A stretch of 64,000 bases of DNA from JANQOH01 sp965200095 (lineage in GTDB: Bacteria; Pseudomonadota; Alphaproteobacteria; UBA7887): NCBI GenBank assembly GCA_965200095.1, contig OZ241350.1, positions 372,001 to 436,000 of the forward strand. The letters are read 5' to 3'. The notes beneath the pieces are model-generated. The model had not been told where the DNA came from, ran no database searches, and was given only the letters and a program-made list of their open reading frames with translations. Shown here piece after piece: positions 16,015 through 25,443 of the stretch; the first letter of the stretch is position 1, and the number at the start of each line of letters is the position of its first letter. The position numbers and the translations under genes are program-made.

Positions 16015-17880
16015 ATGAACCGATACGATGTCATCGTGGTCGGGGGCGGCCATGCGGGGTGCGAGGCGGCGGCGGCGGCGGCGCGGCTGGGGGCGCGGAC
16101 GCTGCTGCTCACCCACGACCCGGAAACCGTGGGCGCGATGTCGTGCAACCCCGCCATCGGCGGGATCGCCAAGGGAACGGTAGTGCGCGAGGTCGATGCG
16201 CTCGGCGGGCTGATGGGCCGCGCCGCCGACGCCGCGGGGATCCAGTTCCGCGAGCTCAACGCCGCAAGGGGGCCGGCCGTGCGCGGGCCGCGCTGCCAGG
16301 CCGACCGCGCGCTCTACCGCCGCGCCATCGCCGGGATGATCGCCGAACAGGCGAACCTGACGTTGCGGCGGGCGGCGGTCGGCGGACTCGCGGTCGGGGC
16401 CGACGGGCGCGTCGGCGGGGTCGTCTGCGAGGACGGCAAGAAGTTCGATTCCGCGGCCGTGGTGCTGACCGGCGGAACGTTCCTGCGCGGGCGAGTCCAT
16501 GTGGGCGCGCGCAACCATGCGGCGGGGCGCATCGGCGAGGCGCCATCGGTCGCCCTGGCGGACAATGTCGCGGGCCTGGGGTTTCGGGTCGGACGGCTGA
16601 AGACCGGCACCCCGCCGCGCCTCGACGGCAAGACCGTCGACTGGGCGAGGCTGGAGGTTCAGCGCGGGGATTCGCCGCCGCGGCCGTTCTCGTGGCTTAC
16701 CGACGCCATAACGACCCCGCAAACGGTGTGCCATGTGACCCGCACGACGGCGGCGACTCATGCGGTCGTGCGCGCGAACCTGCATCTGGCGCCGATGTTC
16801 TCCGGCGCCATCGAGGGCCGCGGGCCGCGTTATTGCCCGTCGATCGAAGACAAGGTGGTGCGCTTCGCCGACCGCGACTCGCATCGCGTCTTTCTCGAAC
16901 CGGAAGGTCTCGACGACGATACGGTTTATCCGAACGGCCTTTCGACCTCGCTGCCGGCGGAGGCCCAGGCGGCGATGATCGCGACCGTGCCCGGTCTCGA
17001 GAACGCCGCTGTGCGCCGCTTCGGCTACGCCATCGAATACGATTTCGTCGACCCGCGCGAACTGCGCCCGACTCTGGAGACGTTGCGGACGCCGGGGTTG
17101 TTTCTGGCCGGGCAGATCAACGGCACGACCGGATATGAGGAAGCGGCCGGTCAGGGAATCGTGGCGGGGATCAACGCGGCGCGTTCGGCGGGCGGCGGCT
17201 CGCCGTTCGTCCTCGACCGCGCGACGGCGATGATCGGCGTGATGATCGACGATCTGGTGACGCTGGGGACACGGGAGCCGTATCGGCTGTTCACCGCGCG
17301 GGCCGAGTACCGGCTGCATTTGCGGCCGGACAACGCGGATTTGCGGCTGACGGGCCCCGGGGTGGAGGCGGGCTGTGTCGACGGCGAGCGCGCCCGGCGC
17401 TGGCGGGCGAAATGCGACGCGATGGCGGCGGCGCGGCGGGTTTTGACGGCGCGGCGCTTGACTCCGCCGCAAGCGGCGCGATGGGGGATAGCGTTGCGCG
17501 CCGACGGACGCGCGCGCGACGGTCTCGAACTGCTGGCGCTGCCGGATGTCGGGTTCGCGGACCTGGCGCGTGCGTGGCCGGAATTGGCGGCGTGTCCGCC
17601 GGAGGCGGCGCGGCAGATCGAGATCGACTGCCGTTATGCGGTCTATCTGCGGCGCCAGCGGGCGGAGGTCGCGGCGTTCCGGCGCGAGGCGGCTCTCGAA
17701 GTGCCGGAAGCGCTGGATTTCGCGTGCGTCGGCGGCCTGTCGTCGGAAGCGCGGGAGAGGCTCGCCGAGGCGCGACCGGCGACGCTGGCGGCGGCGGCGC
17801 GGGTTCCGGGGGTGACGCCGGCGGCGGTGGCGGCGTTGTTCGCGCATCTGCGGCGCCGTGCGGCCGCCGCGGCGGCGTGA
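16015..17880 (+). CDS. mnmG: tRNA uridine-5-carboxymethylaminomethyl enzyme MnmG (GidA)
   Basis: A 621-residue FAD protein. The dinucleotide-binding motif VVGGGHAGCEAA is at residues 8-19 and MSCNPAIGGIAKG follows near 42. GYEEAAGQG marks the conserved FAD region near residue 370, and a C-terminal helical MnmE-contact domain follows. The ATG at 16015 fits the family start (MNRYDVIVVGGG); upstream codons of the frame are not family-like. It modifies U34 of tRNAs with MnmE. Its stop overlaps the GTG start of rsmG. Confidence 0.96.
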   Translation: MNRYDVIVVGGGHAGCEAAAAAARLGARTLLLTHDPETVGAMSCNPAIGGIAKGTVVREVDALGGLMGRAADAAGIQFRELNAARGPAVRGPRCQADRALYRRAIAGMIAEQANLTLRRAAVGGLAVGADGRVGGVVCEDGKKFDSAAVVLTGGTFLRGRVHVGARNHAAGRIGEAPSVALADNVAGLGFRVGRLKTGTPPRLDGKTVDWARLEVQRGDSPPRPFSWLTDAITTPQTVCHVTRTTAATHAVVRANLHLAPMFSGAIEGRGPRYCPSIEDKVVRFADRDSHRVFLEPEGLDDDTVYPNGLSTSLPAEAQAAMIATVPGLENAAVRRFGYAIEYDFVDPRELRPTLETLRTPGLFLAGQINGTTGYEEAAGQGIVAGINAARSAGGGSPFVLDRATAMIGVMIDDLVTLGTREPYRLFTARAEYRLHLRPDNADLRLTGPGVEAGCVDGERARRWRAKCDAMAAARRVLTARRLTPPQAARWGIALRADGRARDGLELLALPDVGFADLARAWPELAACPPEAARQIEIDCRYAVYLRRQRAEVAAFRREAALEVPEALDFACVGGLSSEARERLAEARPATLAAAARVPGVTPAAVAALFAHLRRRAAAAAA

Positions 17881-18520
17881 GCGCAGCCCCTCTGAGCGCC
17901 GGGGAGTTCGCGCGCCTCGCCGATGTTTCACATGAAACATTGGCTCCGCTGGCGCTGCATCTGGACCTTGTGAGGCGCTGGCGCCGGCGGATGAACCTCG
18001 TGGGCCCGCGCAGCCTCGACGACCCGTGGCGCCGCCATGTGCTCGACAGCGCCCAGCTCGCGCGGTTCGTCCCCGCCGGCGCCGCGCGCATCGTCGACAT
18101 CGGCAGCGGCGCGGGGTTTCCCGGCCTCGTGCTCGCACTGCTCGGCGGCGACGCCGGGCCGCGGGTCGATCTGATCGAGAGCAACCGGCGCAAGGCGGCG
18201 TTTCTGGAAACGGCGATTCGCGAAACCGGAGCGCGGGCGCGGGCGGTCTGCGCGCGCGTCGAATCGCAACCCGTGGCGCCGGCGCCGGCGGTAACGGCGC
18301 GCGCCTGCGCGCCGCTGGCGAAACTCCTCGCCTGGGCGCGACCCCTGCTTGCCGAGGGCGGCGTCGCGATTCTGCCCAAAGGCCGGCGCGTCGACGCCGA
18401 ATTGACCGCGGCGCGCCGGTTCTGGAAGATGGACGCGACCCGGTATCCGAGTCTGAGCGACCCGGACGGGGCAATCCTGACGGTGAGGGCCTTCGAGCCT
18501 GTCGGCGGACGGCGTGGCGA

Positions 18521-18527
<7 letters not shown>
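17877..18527 (+). CDS. rsmG: 16S rRNA (guanine527-N7) methyltransferase RsmG (GidB)
   Basis: A 216-residue methyltransferase from a GTG start overlapping the mnmG stop. The SAM-binding motif is VDIGSGAGFPGLVLAL near residue 73, preceded by the typical LV.RW..R.NLVGPRSLDD...RHVLDSAQL region (quoted in parts). It methylates N7 of G527 in 16S rRNA; loss gives low-level streptomycin resistance in other bacteria. A parS-like palindrome is embedded in codons 16-21. parA starts inside its last codons. Confidence 0.94.
17924..17939. promoter_or_regulatory. Second parS-like palindrome, inside rsmG
   Basis: TGTTTCACATGAAACA is one base from the parS 16-mer TGTTTCACGTGAAACA. It lies about 0.6 kb upstream of parA, inside coding sequence, as parS often does in gidB of other Proteobacteria. 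Confidence 0.78.
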
Positions 18528-19362
<835 letters not shown>

Positions 19363-19366
<4 letters not shown>

Positions 19367-20226
19367 GCGCGCGCGGTCTCGGGCGCGGCCTCGGCGCCCT
19401 GTATGGCGAGCGGACGGCGCGTCACGGGCGGGGCGCGCGGGTCGTCCCCATCGCCGACGTGGCGCCCGGGCCGTTCCAGCCGCGCCGCCGTTTCGACGAC
19501 GAGGAGCTGGACCGTCTGGCGGATTCGATCCGCCGCCGCGGGGTGGTGCAGCCGGTGCTCGTGCGGCCCGACCCGGAACGGAAGACCCCGTATCAGATCG
19601 TCGCCGGCGAACGGCGCTGGCGCGCGGCGCAGCGGGCGCGACTGCACGAAATCCCCGTGATCGTCGACCGCCTCGACGACCGCGAGGCGCTCGAACTCGC
19701 GATCGTCGAGAACGTTCAGCGCGAGAACCTGACCGCGCTGGAAGAGGCGGAAGGCTATCGGCGGCTGATCGACGAATTCGGGGGGACCCAGGAATCGCTC
19801 GCCGCGGCGGTGGGCAAGAGTCGCAGCCACGTAGCGAACACCCTGCGCCTGCTCGGCCTGCCGGAGGCGGTGCGCCGGCTGGTCGAGGAAGGCGCGTTGA
19901 GCGCCGGGCACGGGCGCGCGCTTCTGGGGGCGGAGGATTGCGAGGCGCTCGCGGAAAAAGCCCGCCGGCGCGGCCTGAACGTCCGCCAGACAGAAAAACT
20001 TGTGCGCGATTCGGCGGAGAAACCGAAACCGCGGCCCCGGCGCGCGCCCAGCGCCGACGCCGCCAAACTCGAGCGCGATCTCGCCCTTGCGCTCGGTCTC
20101 CCGGTTTCGCTCGTGGAGCGCGGCGAAGCGGGCGAGCTGCGCATCGCCTACCGCTCGCTCGAACAGCTCGATTTCGTGATCGCGCGGTTGCGCGGCCCCC
20201 TCGCGCCCTCGGGCGAGGCCGGGTGA
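19363..20226 (+). CDS. parB: Chromosome partitioning protein ParB
   Basis: A 287-residue protein. The start MSARGLGRGLGALYG is the family ParA-contact motif. The CTP-binding/ParB N-domain includes FQPRRRFDDEEL, IRRRGVVQPVLVR and GERRWRAA (residues about 40-95). A helix-turn-helix with VGKSRSHVANTLRLLGLP follows (about 145-162), then a C-terminal dimer domain. It loads on parS and spreads as a CTP-dependent clamp. ATG overlaps the parA stop. Two parS-like sites lie upstream at 15112 and 17924. A repeat island follows directly. Confidence 0.95.
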
Positions 20227-20292
20227 CGGCAGCCGGCGATGGAGGATTCCGGGCCGCAGGGACGGGCTGTCGTCGTTCCGGCATATTCGTTC

Positions 20293-20910
20293 CGCGAAAG
20301 ATCATGTGAAGAAATCGAACAGATTTACAAATACTCGTCATTCCCGCGAAAGCGGGAATCCGGAGGCGGCCGTCCGCAATATCGGCCCGTTTTGTTTTGC
20401 GGAAAGCTGCAATGGATTCCCGCTTTCGAGCATGTGAAAAATCGGACGGCCCTCATTACCACAGTTGGAACGCCGAAGAAATGGCGCAGCGGAAGACAAT
20501 AGCCATACGATAGCACCTCGTCATTCCCGCGAAAGCGGGAATCTCTTTGCGGCGTTTCCGTAAGAAAAACCGGGCCGACATTGCGGACGACCGCCTCCGG
20601 ATTCCCGCTTTCGCGGGAATGACGAAATATTATTCGGTGGGTATTGTCTTTACAATGCCTATACCTCGGCGAGCCGTCCGTCACGACGAGAGCCGCCCGA
20701 TTTCCCCACACGCTCGAAAGCGGGAATCTGGAAGCGACCGTCCGCAATACCGGCCTGTTTTTTCTTACGGAAACGCCGCAAACAGATTCCCGCTTTCGCG
20801 GGAATGACGAAGTATTATTGGAGAGCCATATCTTCCGCTGCGCTATATTTTCGGGGGTCCGACCGTCCCGGTGAAAGCCGTCCGATTTCTTCACGCGCTC
20901 TTTCGAGGGA
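20293..20910. repeat. Repeat island 1 (hairpin REP-like elements)
   Basis: This non-coding stretch after parB is built from short hairpins of the form ATTCCCGC-TTTC-GCGGGAAT and its complement. They border a unit of about 60 nt (CCGGAGGCGGCCGTCCGC, then a CGG..TTTT..ACGGAAACGC part). The hairpins recall neisserial dRS3 elements but are a separate family as far as I can tell. Other modules are TACAAATACTCG, GATTTCTTCACACGCTC and GGGTATTGTCTTTACAATGCC, shared with islands at 29560, 34965, 42745 and 62160. Open frames here are chance translations of the repeats. Confidence 0.85.
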
Positions 20911-20924
20911 AAGATGAAGAGAGC

Positions 20925-20963
20925 GGATTTTTGCAATTCCATCATGCATCGTTATGCTCCGCC
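20925..20963. repeat. Repeat module shared with 43432-43470
   Basis: A 39-nt segment beginning GCGGATTTTTGCA and ending GTTATGCTCCG is closely matched at 43432-43470 (GCGGATTTTCGCA to GTTGTGCTCCG). Both copies sit at the outer edge of a repeat island, so they may be the end of a larger mobile unit. The following 136 nt up to the next gene hold nothing I recognise. Confidence 0.55.
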
Positions 20964-21099
20964 GGAAGAACAGCGGCCGACGAACGAATCGCCCGGCTCG
21001 CCGCCGAATCCGTCGGGAAGGTGCGAACCGGACGCGGAGCGGGCCGCACGCAAGAAAGGGCCGCCCGAAAGCGGCCCCGTTTTCGGCTCCGCTCCGCGA

Positions 21100-21741
21100 T
21101 CAGTCTTCGATGGTCACGAACCCGTGGTTGTAGTCCCAGCGAAGGTGATGGAAGCCGTTGCCCGCCTCGCGATACTGCTCATAGGTGGCGCGGCCGCCCC
21201 GGTCCAGCAGCCACTGATAGGCGCGCCAGCCGTGGCTCCCCGGCCTGCGGGGATTTTCGGCGCGGGCGGCCACGACCGTCTTGCCGGCCCACTTGCTGCG
21301 CCTGCCCCCGCGCTTCCTGGGCGGGGTCCGCTCCAGCTTCTTCTTGAAGACCTCGTCGGGCGGAACGCGCATTCCGCTGGCCATGCTGTTGGTCTGGTTG
21401 AAGAGGCCGACGACGCTCATGAGTTCGCCGAGAGTCTCGTCGTCGAGGCCGAGCTTGCGGGCCGCCGCGGTGTGCGACCACGTGCAGTATTCGCAACCGT
21501 TCGTGGCGCTCACCGCGATGGCGATCATTTCCTTGGTGAGCGTATCCAGCCGCCCCGGCGCCATCACCGCGTCGAGCTGCTTCCACAGCCTTTCGAGGGT
21601 CGGCGGGTGGACGGCGACGGTCTTCCAGAAATTGGGAACGAAGGAGATGCCGCGCCGCGCCATGATGTCGTCGTAGACTGCGCGCTGCGTATCGTCGGCG
21701 TCCTCGTATTCCACCATGCGGACGGTGGGGATGTCGGTCAT
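21100..21741 (-). CDS. AhpD-like carboxymuconolactone decarboxylase-family protein with C-terminal extension
   Basis: A 213-residue protein. The CMD/AhpD-like helical core (about 1-150) carries CEYCTWSHTAAARKLG, the CxxC...H redox motif of peroxidase-related enzymes. About 50 further residues (from about 163) read as a compact segment, GWRAYQWLLDRGGRATYEQY then HHLRWDYNHGFVTI, which resembles a small winged-helix-like domain rather than CMD sequence; this is an impression only. It is 58 nt downstream of the acetoacetyl-CoA reductase gene and probably shares its transcript. Likely a cytoplasmic thiol-dependent reductase. Confidence 0.75.
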   Translation of the reverse strand: MTDIPTVRMVEYEDADDTQRAVYDDIMARRGISFVPNFWKTVAVHPPTLERLWKQLDAVMAPGRLDTLTKEMIAIAVSATNGCEYCTWSHTAAARKLGLDDETLGELMSVVGLFNQTNSMASGMRVPPDEVFKKKLERTPPRKRGGRRSKWAGKTVVAARAENPRRPGSHGWRAYQWLLDRGGRATYEQYREAGNGFHHLRWDYNHGFVTIED

Positions 21742-21799
21742 GTCGGCCTCGCTTGCGGGTTCGCAGGGTTTGCGGCGGGGCGGTCCCCGATACGGGTCC

Positions 21800-22525
21800 C
21801 TAATACATGTGCTGGCCGCCGTTGATCGAGAGGGTCGAGCCGGTAATGAACCCCGCTTCGTCGGCGACGAGGAAAACCACGGCGCGGGCGATTTCGTCGG
21901 CGCGGCCGAGCCGCCCCACGGGAATGCGCTCGACGATGCGCTCGAGCACGCGGTCGGGCACGGCGGCGACCATGTCGGTGTCGATATAGCCCGGCGCGAT
22001 GGCGTTGACGGTAACGCCGCGCGGCGCGCCCTCCTGCGCCAGCGCCTTGGTAAAGCCGTGAATGCCCGACTTGGCGGCGGCGTAGTTGACCTGCCCGTAT
22101 TGGCCCGCCTGTCCGTTGATCGAGCCGATATTGACGATGCGCCCGAAACCGCGCCGGCGCATGTCGTCGATGACGCAGCGCGCCATGTTGAAACACGAGC
22201 CGAGATTGGTGTCGATCACCGCCCGCCACATGTCGCGCGTCATGCGGTGCATGGTGGCGTCGCGGGTGATGCCGGCATTGTTGACCAGCACCTCCACCGG
22301 CCCGACATCGGCGGCGACGCGGGCGACGCCCGCCTCGCAGGCGGCGAAGTCGGAGACATCCCACTTGTATATGGGGATTCCGGTTTCGGCCTCGAACGCG
22401 CGGGCGCGTTCGTCATTGCCGGCATAGACCGCGACGACCCGATAGCCCCCGGCGTCGAGCGCCCGCGCCACCGCAGCGCCGATCCCCCGCGTGCCGCCGG
22501 TCACCGCCGCTACCCTTGCCGTCAT
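21800..22525 (-). CDS. phaB: Acetoacetyl-CoA reductase
   Basis: A 241-residue short-chain dehydrogenase. Nucleotide-binding GGTRGIG is at residues 10-16, NNAG at 82-85, and the catalytic triad is Ser135, Tyr148 and Lys152. NIGSINGQAGQYGQVNYAAA and GFITGSTLSINGGQHMY match PhaB closely. It reduces acetoacetyl-CoA to (R)-3-hydroxybutyryl-CoA with NADPH for PHA synthesis. It follows the PHA synthase-like gene by 85 nt on the same strand. Start chosen at 22525, where SDR homology begins. Confidence 0.92.
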   Translation of the reverse strand: MTARVAAVTGGTRGIGAAVARALDAGGYRVVAVYAGNDERARAFEAETGIPIYKWDVSDFAACEAGVARVAADVGPVEVLVNNAGITRDATMHRMTRDMWRAVIDTNLGSCFNMARCVIDDMRRRGFGRIVNIGSINGQAGQYGQVNYAAAKSGIHGFTKALAQEGAPRGVTVNAIAPGYIDTDMVAAVPDRVLERIVERIPVGRLGRADEIARAVVFLVADEAGFITGSTLSINGGQHMY

Positions 22526-22610
22526 CGCTCTCTCCCGTCGTCCGCCGCGGCCGCCCTGTCGAATGAGCTTCCGGCGGCGGCGCGTCAAGCCGTCTCGCGC
22601 TGCGTCCGCG

Positions 22611-23831
22611 TTATTCCGCGACGGCGCGCAGCCAGTCGGCGAGGGGACGGGCGCAGTCCTCGACGGCGCGGCGGCCCGCGACCATTCCGATATGGCCGGC
22701 GCGGGGGCGACGGAGCTGCGCGCGCGGAAGCGCCGCCGCGAGGGCGCCGGCGGACTCCGGCGGCACGATACGGTCGCGCCGCGGCGCGAAAACGAGGGCC
22801 GGGAGTTCAAGCGCGGCGGGAGCCACCGGTTCGCCGGCGACCCGCCAGCGCCCCGCCGCGGTGACGTTGCAACCGTACCAGTCGAACAGGGATTCGCGCG
22901 CGGCCGGGCCGGCGAGCGCGACGCCGTCATTGAGCCAGTCCTCGATGTCCACGAAAGCGGCAGCGTCCGGATCGTCGGGCGGAAGCCCGGCGAAGGCGCG
23001 GAACCGCGCGGCGACCTGCGCCGGCTGGACGGCGGCGAACAGGAACCGCAGCGCCGCGGCGGGCAGGACCCGGCCGCGGTCGATCTCGTCGATTATCCAG
23101 GGTTCGGCCGCGCGCAGCAAAGCCGCCGCAGCGCCGCCATCGGCATGGAAATCCCACGGCGTGGCCAGCAGCGCGAGGGCGGACACGCTGCCGGCGCGGC
23201 GCGTCGCCAGGGCGAGGGCAAGCAACCCGCCCATGCAATATCCGATCGCGGGAACCGGTCCGCCGGCGATCGCGCAGGCCGCCTCGTGCGCCGGTTCGAG
23301 ACGGCGAACGACGTAATCGCCGAGCGAAAAACCGGCTTCCTCGCCGCGCGGTTCGCCCCAGTCGACGATCAGCGGGCGGAGGCCGCGCCCGGCCAGCGCG
23401 CGAGCGAGGCTGCGGCCGGGCGAAAGGTCGAGGATGTACGAACGGTTGATGAGCGACGGCACGAGGAGAACCGGCGGCCCCGGCGCGGCCGCAGAAGCAT
23501 GGTCGCGGAGGGTTGCGGCGCCGCGCCTCCAGAGGACCGGCCGCGGCTCCGCGTTGCGGCGATGGGGGTGGGCCCGGTAGCGGGCGACGCCGGCGGCGAA
23601 TCGGTCGCAGCGCGCCCGGGCTTCGGCCTCGACGGCGCGGGCGAGGGCGTCGAAATCCGCGGCGGCGAGACGCTGCGCGAGTTCAGCGCCCTCGGCGGCG
23701 AGGGCCGGAGTCCACGGCGCGAGGCCCGCCCGCGCCATCGGCAGCGCGGCCGGAGCGCCGAGCCAGAGGCCCGCGGCCAGCCCCGCATAGAGGGGCGGCG
23801 GGCGCAGGCCGGGGTCGTGCGGTTTCGACAT
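22611..23831 (-). CDS. PHA synthase-like alpha/beta hydrolase
   Basis: A 406-residue protein of the short alphaproteobacterial poly(3-hydroxyalkanoate) polymerase family. The lipase-like box is GYCMGG with the nucleophile Cys199. Asp353 (RRDRIVPP) and His380 (GHIGMV) complete the triad. Other signature blocks are VPSLINRSYILDL, ATPWDFHA and EDWLNDGV. The genes around it (phaB, AhpD-like) fit polymer or short-chain acyl metabolism. The start could be later than ATG 23831, since an upstream small frame overlaps it. Confidence 0.85.
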   Translation of the reverse strand: MSKPHDPGLRPPPLYAGLAAGLWLGAPAALPMARAGLAPWTPALAAEGAELAQRLAAADFDALARAVEAEARARCDRFAAGVARYRAHPHRRNAEPRPVLWRRGAATLRDHASAAAPGPPVLLVPSLINRSYILDLSPGRSLARALAGRGLRPLIVDWGEPRGEEAGFSLGDYVVRRLEPAHEAACAIAGGPVPAIGYCMGGLLALALATRRAGSVSALALLATPWDFHADGGAAAALLRAAEPWIIDEIDRGRVLPAAALRFLFAAVQPAQVAARFRAFAGLPPDDPDAAAFVDIEDWLNDGVALAGPAARESLFDWYGCNVTAAGRWRVAGEPVAPAALELPALVFAPRRDRIVPPESAGALAAALPRAQLRRPRAGHIGMVAGRRAVEDCARPLADWLRAVAE

Positions 23832-23961
23832 CGGTCGTCTCGCCCGGCGGGGCGGCGGCGAAGACCGCGACCGGGTCGGGGAAGACCGCCGTTTCGACCT
23901 GTCGTTCCCAGAGGTCGAGATAGGCGCGGGCCAGCGCCGCCGGGTCGGGCTTGTCCGCCAT
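23683..23961 (-). CDS. Small leader protein of the PHA cluster (tentative)
   Basis: A possible 92-residue protein beginning MADKPDPAALARAYLDLWER. The first 45 residues look like a genuine amphipathic helix of the type found in small proteins ahead of PHA synthases. The rest overlaps the synthase frame by about 150 nt and is probably read only if the synthase starts downstream. The start lies 6 nt after a TATAGT box, suggesting a leaderless mRNA. Alternatively the true product ends earlier through a sequence difference, or it is not expressed. Confidence 0.4.
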   Translation of the reverse strand: MADKPDPAALARAYLDLWERQVETAVFPDPVAVFAAAPPGETTDVETARPRPAPAAPLCGAGRGPLARRSGRAADGAGGPRAVDSGPRRRGR

Positions 23962-23967
23962 GGGGCC

Positions 23968-23996
23968 ACTATAGGCGCCGCCGCGCCGGGCGGCTA
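23968..23996 (-). promoter_or_regulatory. Possible leaderless promoter of the PHA cluster
   Basis: TATAGT at 23968-23973 (minus strand) ends 6 nt before the ATG at 23961. A weak TAGCCG lies 17 nt further upstream. Transcription would begin at or next to the start codon. Confidence 0.35.
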
Positions 23997-24030
23997 CGGG
24001 CGGTTCGATGCGTTGAACGAGGACAACGGG

Positions 24031-24059
24031 TTGCCCGCGCGGCGAGAGGGGGATATGGT
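24031..24059 (+). promoter_or_regulatory. Candidate promoter of the riboswitch-gcv operon
   Basis: TTGCCC, a 17-nt spacer and TATGGT place the transcription start a few nucleotides before the glycine riboswitch at 24073. The position fits well even though the -35 is not perfect. Confidence 0.55.
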
Positions 24060-24072
24060 TCGCCCCGGCCTC

Positions 24073-24248
24073 GCGGGAGAGACCGGCGGACCGCCGGCGC
24101 CGAAGGAGCAACCGCCCCGGAATCTCTCAGGCAAAAGGACCGCGCGGCCGGGAGGCTCTGGAAAGCAGAAGCCGCAAGGCTCGGCTTCTCACCGACGGTG
24201 CAAACCCGCGCAGCGGGCGAAGCTCTCAGGTTCCTCGACAGAGGGGGC
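24073..24248 (+). promoter_or_regulatory. Tandem glycine riboswitch
   Basis: Two consecutive gcvT-type aptamers are visible. Aptamer 1 (about 24073-24150) has GCGGGAGAGACC, GCCGAAGGAGCAA and CTCTCAGGCAAAAGGACCG. Aptamer 2 (about 24151-24248) has GGCTCTGGAAAGC, CACCGACGGTGCAAA and CTCTCAGGTTCCTCGACAGAG. This is the standard cooperative tandem arrangement. It lies about 47 nt upstream of gcvT. Glycine binding is known to switch on the glycine cleavage operon in this arrangement. Confidence 0.95.
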
Positions 24249-24294
24249 GCGGGCCCGCACGGCGCGGGCGGCACGGCCTCGCGCGGGGGGAGCC

Positions 24295-25443
24295 ATGAGC
24301 GAAAGCGCATCGGCCGGTTTGCGCCGCACGCCGCTGCACGCGCTGCACCTCGAGCTCGGCGCGCGCATGGTCGCCTTCGCCGGATACGAGATGCCGCTGT
24401 CCTATCCGGGCGGCATCCTCGCCGAACACCGGCAATGCCGCGGCAAGGCGGCGCTGTTCGATGTCTCGCATATGGGGCAGGCGTGGCTCGTCGCCGATTC
24501 GGACGCCGCGGGAGCGCTGGAAGCCCGGGTTTGCGGCGATATCGCCGGTCTCACGCCGGGCGCGATGCGATACACCCTGCTGCTCAACGACGATGGCGGC
24601 GCGGTGGACGACCTGATCGTGACCCGCCCCGACGCGGGCGAAAGACTGTTTCTGGTCGTCAACGCATCGCGCAAGGCGACCGACTACCGCCATCTGAACG
24701 AGCGCCTGGCGGGGCGGGCCCGGGTCGAGCCGGCGGAGGGGCTGGCGCTTCTGGCGTTGCAGGGGCCGCGGGCGGCGGCCGCGCTGGCGGCGCTGTGTCC
24801 GGCGGCGGACGGGCTGCGCTTCATGCGGTCGGCGCAACTGGCGATCGACGGGATCGCCTGCGCCGTCAGCCGTTCCGGCTACACCGGGGAGGACGGCTTC
24901 GAGATCTCGATGCCCGCGAACCGCGCCGGCGACATAGCGCGCCGCCTGCTGGCGCACCCCGATGTGGGGCCGGCGGGGCTCGGCGCGCGGGACGTGCTGC
25001 GCCTCGAGGCGGGGCTGTGTCTGTGGGGCCGGGACCTCGACGAGACGACATCGCCGGTCGAAGCGGGGCTGGCGTGGACGATTCCGGCGCGTCGGCGCAA
25101 GGCGGCGGATTTTCCCGGCGCGGCGCGCATCCTGCGCGAGCTCGCCGGGGGTCCGGCGCGGCGCCGCGTCGGCCTGCGCCCCGAGGGCCGGGTCCCCGCG
25201 CGCGCCGGCGCGGCGATCCTCGACGGCCGCGGCCGACCCGCAGGCAAGGTGACGAGCGGCGGCTTCTCGCCGACCCTCGGGGCGCCCGTGGCCATGGGCT
25301 ATGTCGACGGCGCCCGGGGCGAGGCGGGCGCGGAACTCGCGATTTCGGTGCGCGGCAGGAACGCGCCCTGCCGCGTCGTCGCGCTGCCCTTCGTCGCGCG
25401 CCGCGCCGGCGCGGCGCCCAGGACCGGGAGACCAGGGGGATGA
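24295..25443 (+). CDS. gcvT: Glycine cleavage system aminomethyltransferase (T protein)
   Basis: A 382-residue protein starting at 24295 (MSESASAGLRRTPLHALH). Folate-dependent aminomethyltransferase features include FAGYEMPLSYPGGILAEH, DVSHMGQ and SRSGYTGEDGFEIS. The C-terminal barrel has VTSGGFSPTLGAPVAMGYV (near 320-338). It transfers the methylene group from lipoyl-H protein to tetrahydrofolate and releases ammonia. First gene of gcvT-gcvH-gcvPA-gcvPB under the glycine riboswitch; its stop overlaps the gcvH ATG. Confidence 0.95.
   Translation: MSESASAGLRRTPLHALHLELGARMVAFAGYEMPLSYPGGILAEHRQCRGKAALFDVSHMGQAWLVADSDAAGALEARVCGDIAGLTPGAMRYTLLLNDDGGAVDDLIVTRPDAGERLFLVVNASRKATDYRHLNERLAGRARVEPAEGLALLALQGPRAAAALAALCPAADGLRFMRSAQLAIDGIACAVSRSGYTGEDGFEISMPANRAGDIARRLLAHPDVGPAGLGARDVLRLEAGLCLWGRDLDETTSPVEAGLAWTIPARRRKAADFPGAARILRELAGGPARRRVGLRPEGRVPARAGAAILDGRGRPAGKVTSGGFSPTLGAPVAMGYVDGARGEAGAELAISVRGRNAPCRVVALPFVARRAGAAPRTGRPGG

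Noticed and set aside
20325..20945. Open frames rich in FPRKRES, HSRESGNPEA and DSRFRGNDE
   Set aside because: They are six-frame translations of the dispersed hairpin repeats and occur on both strands in every island.
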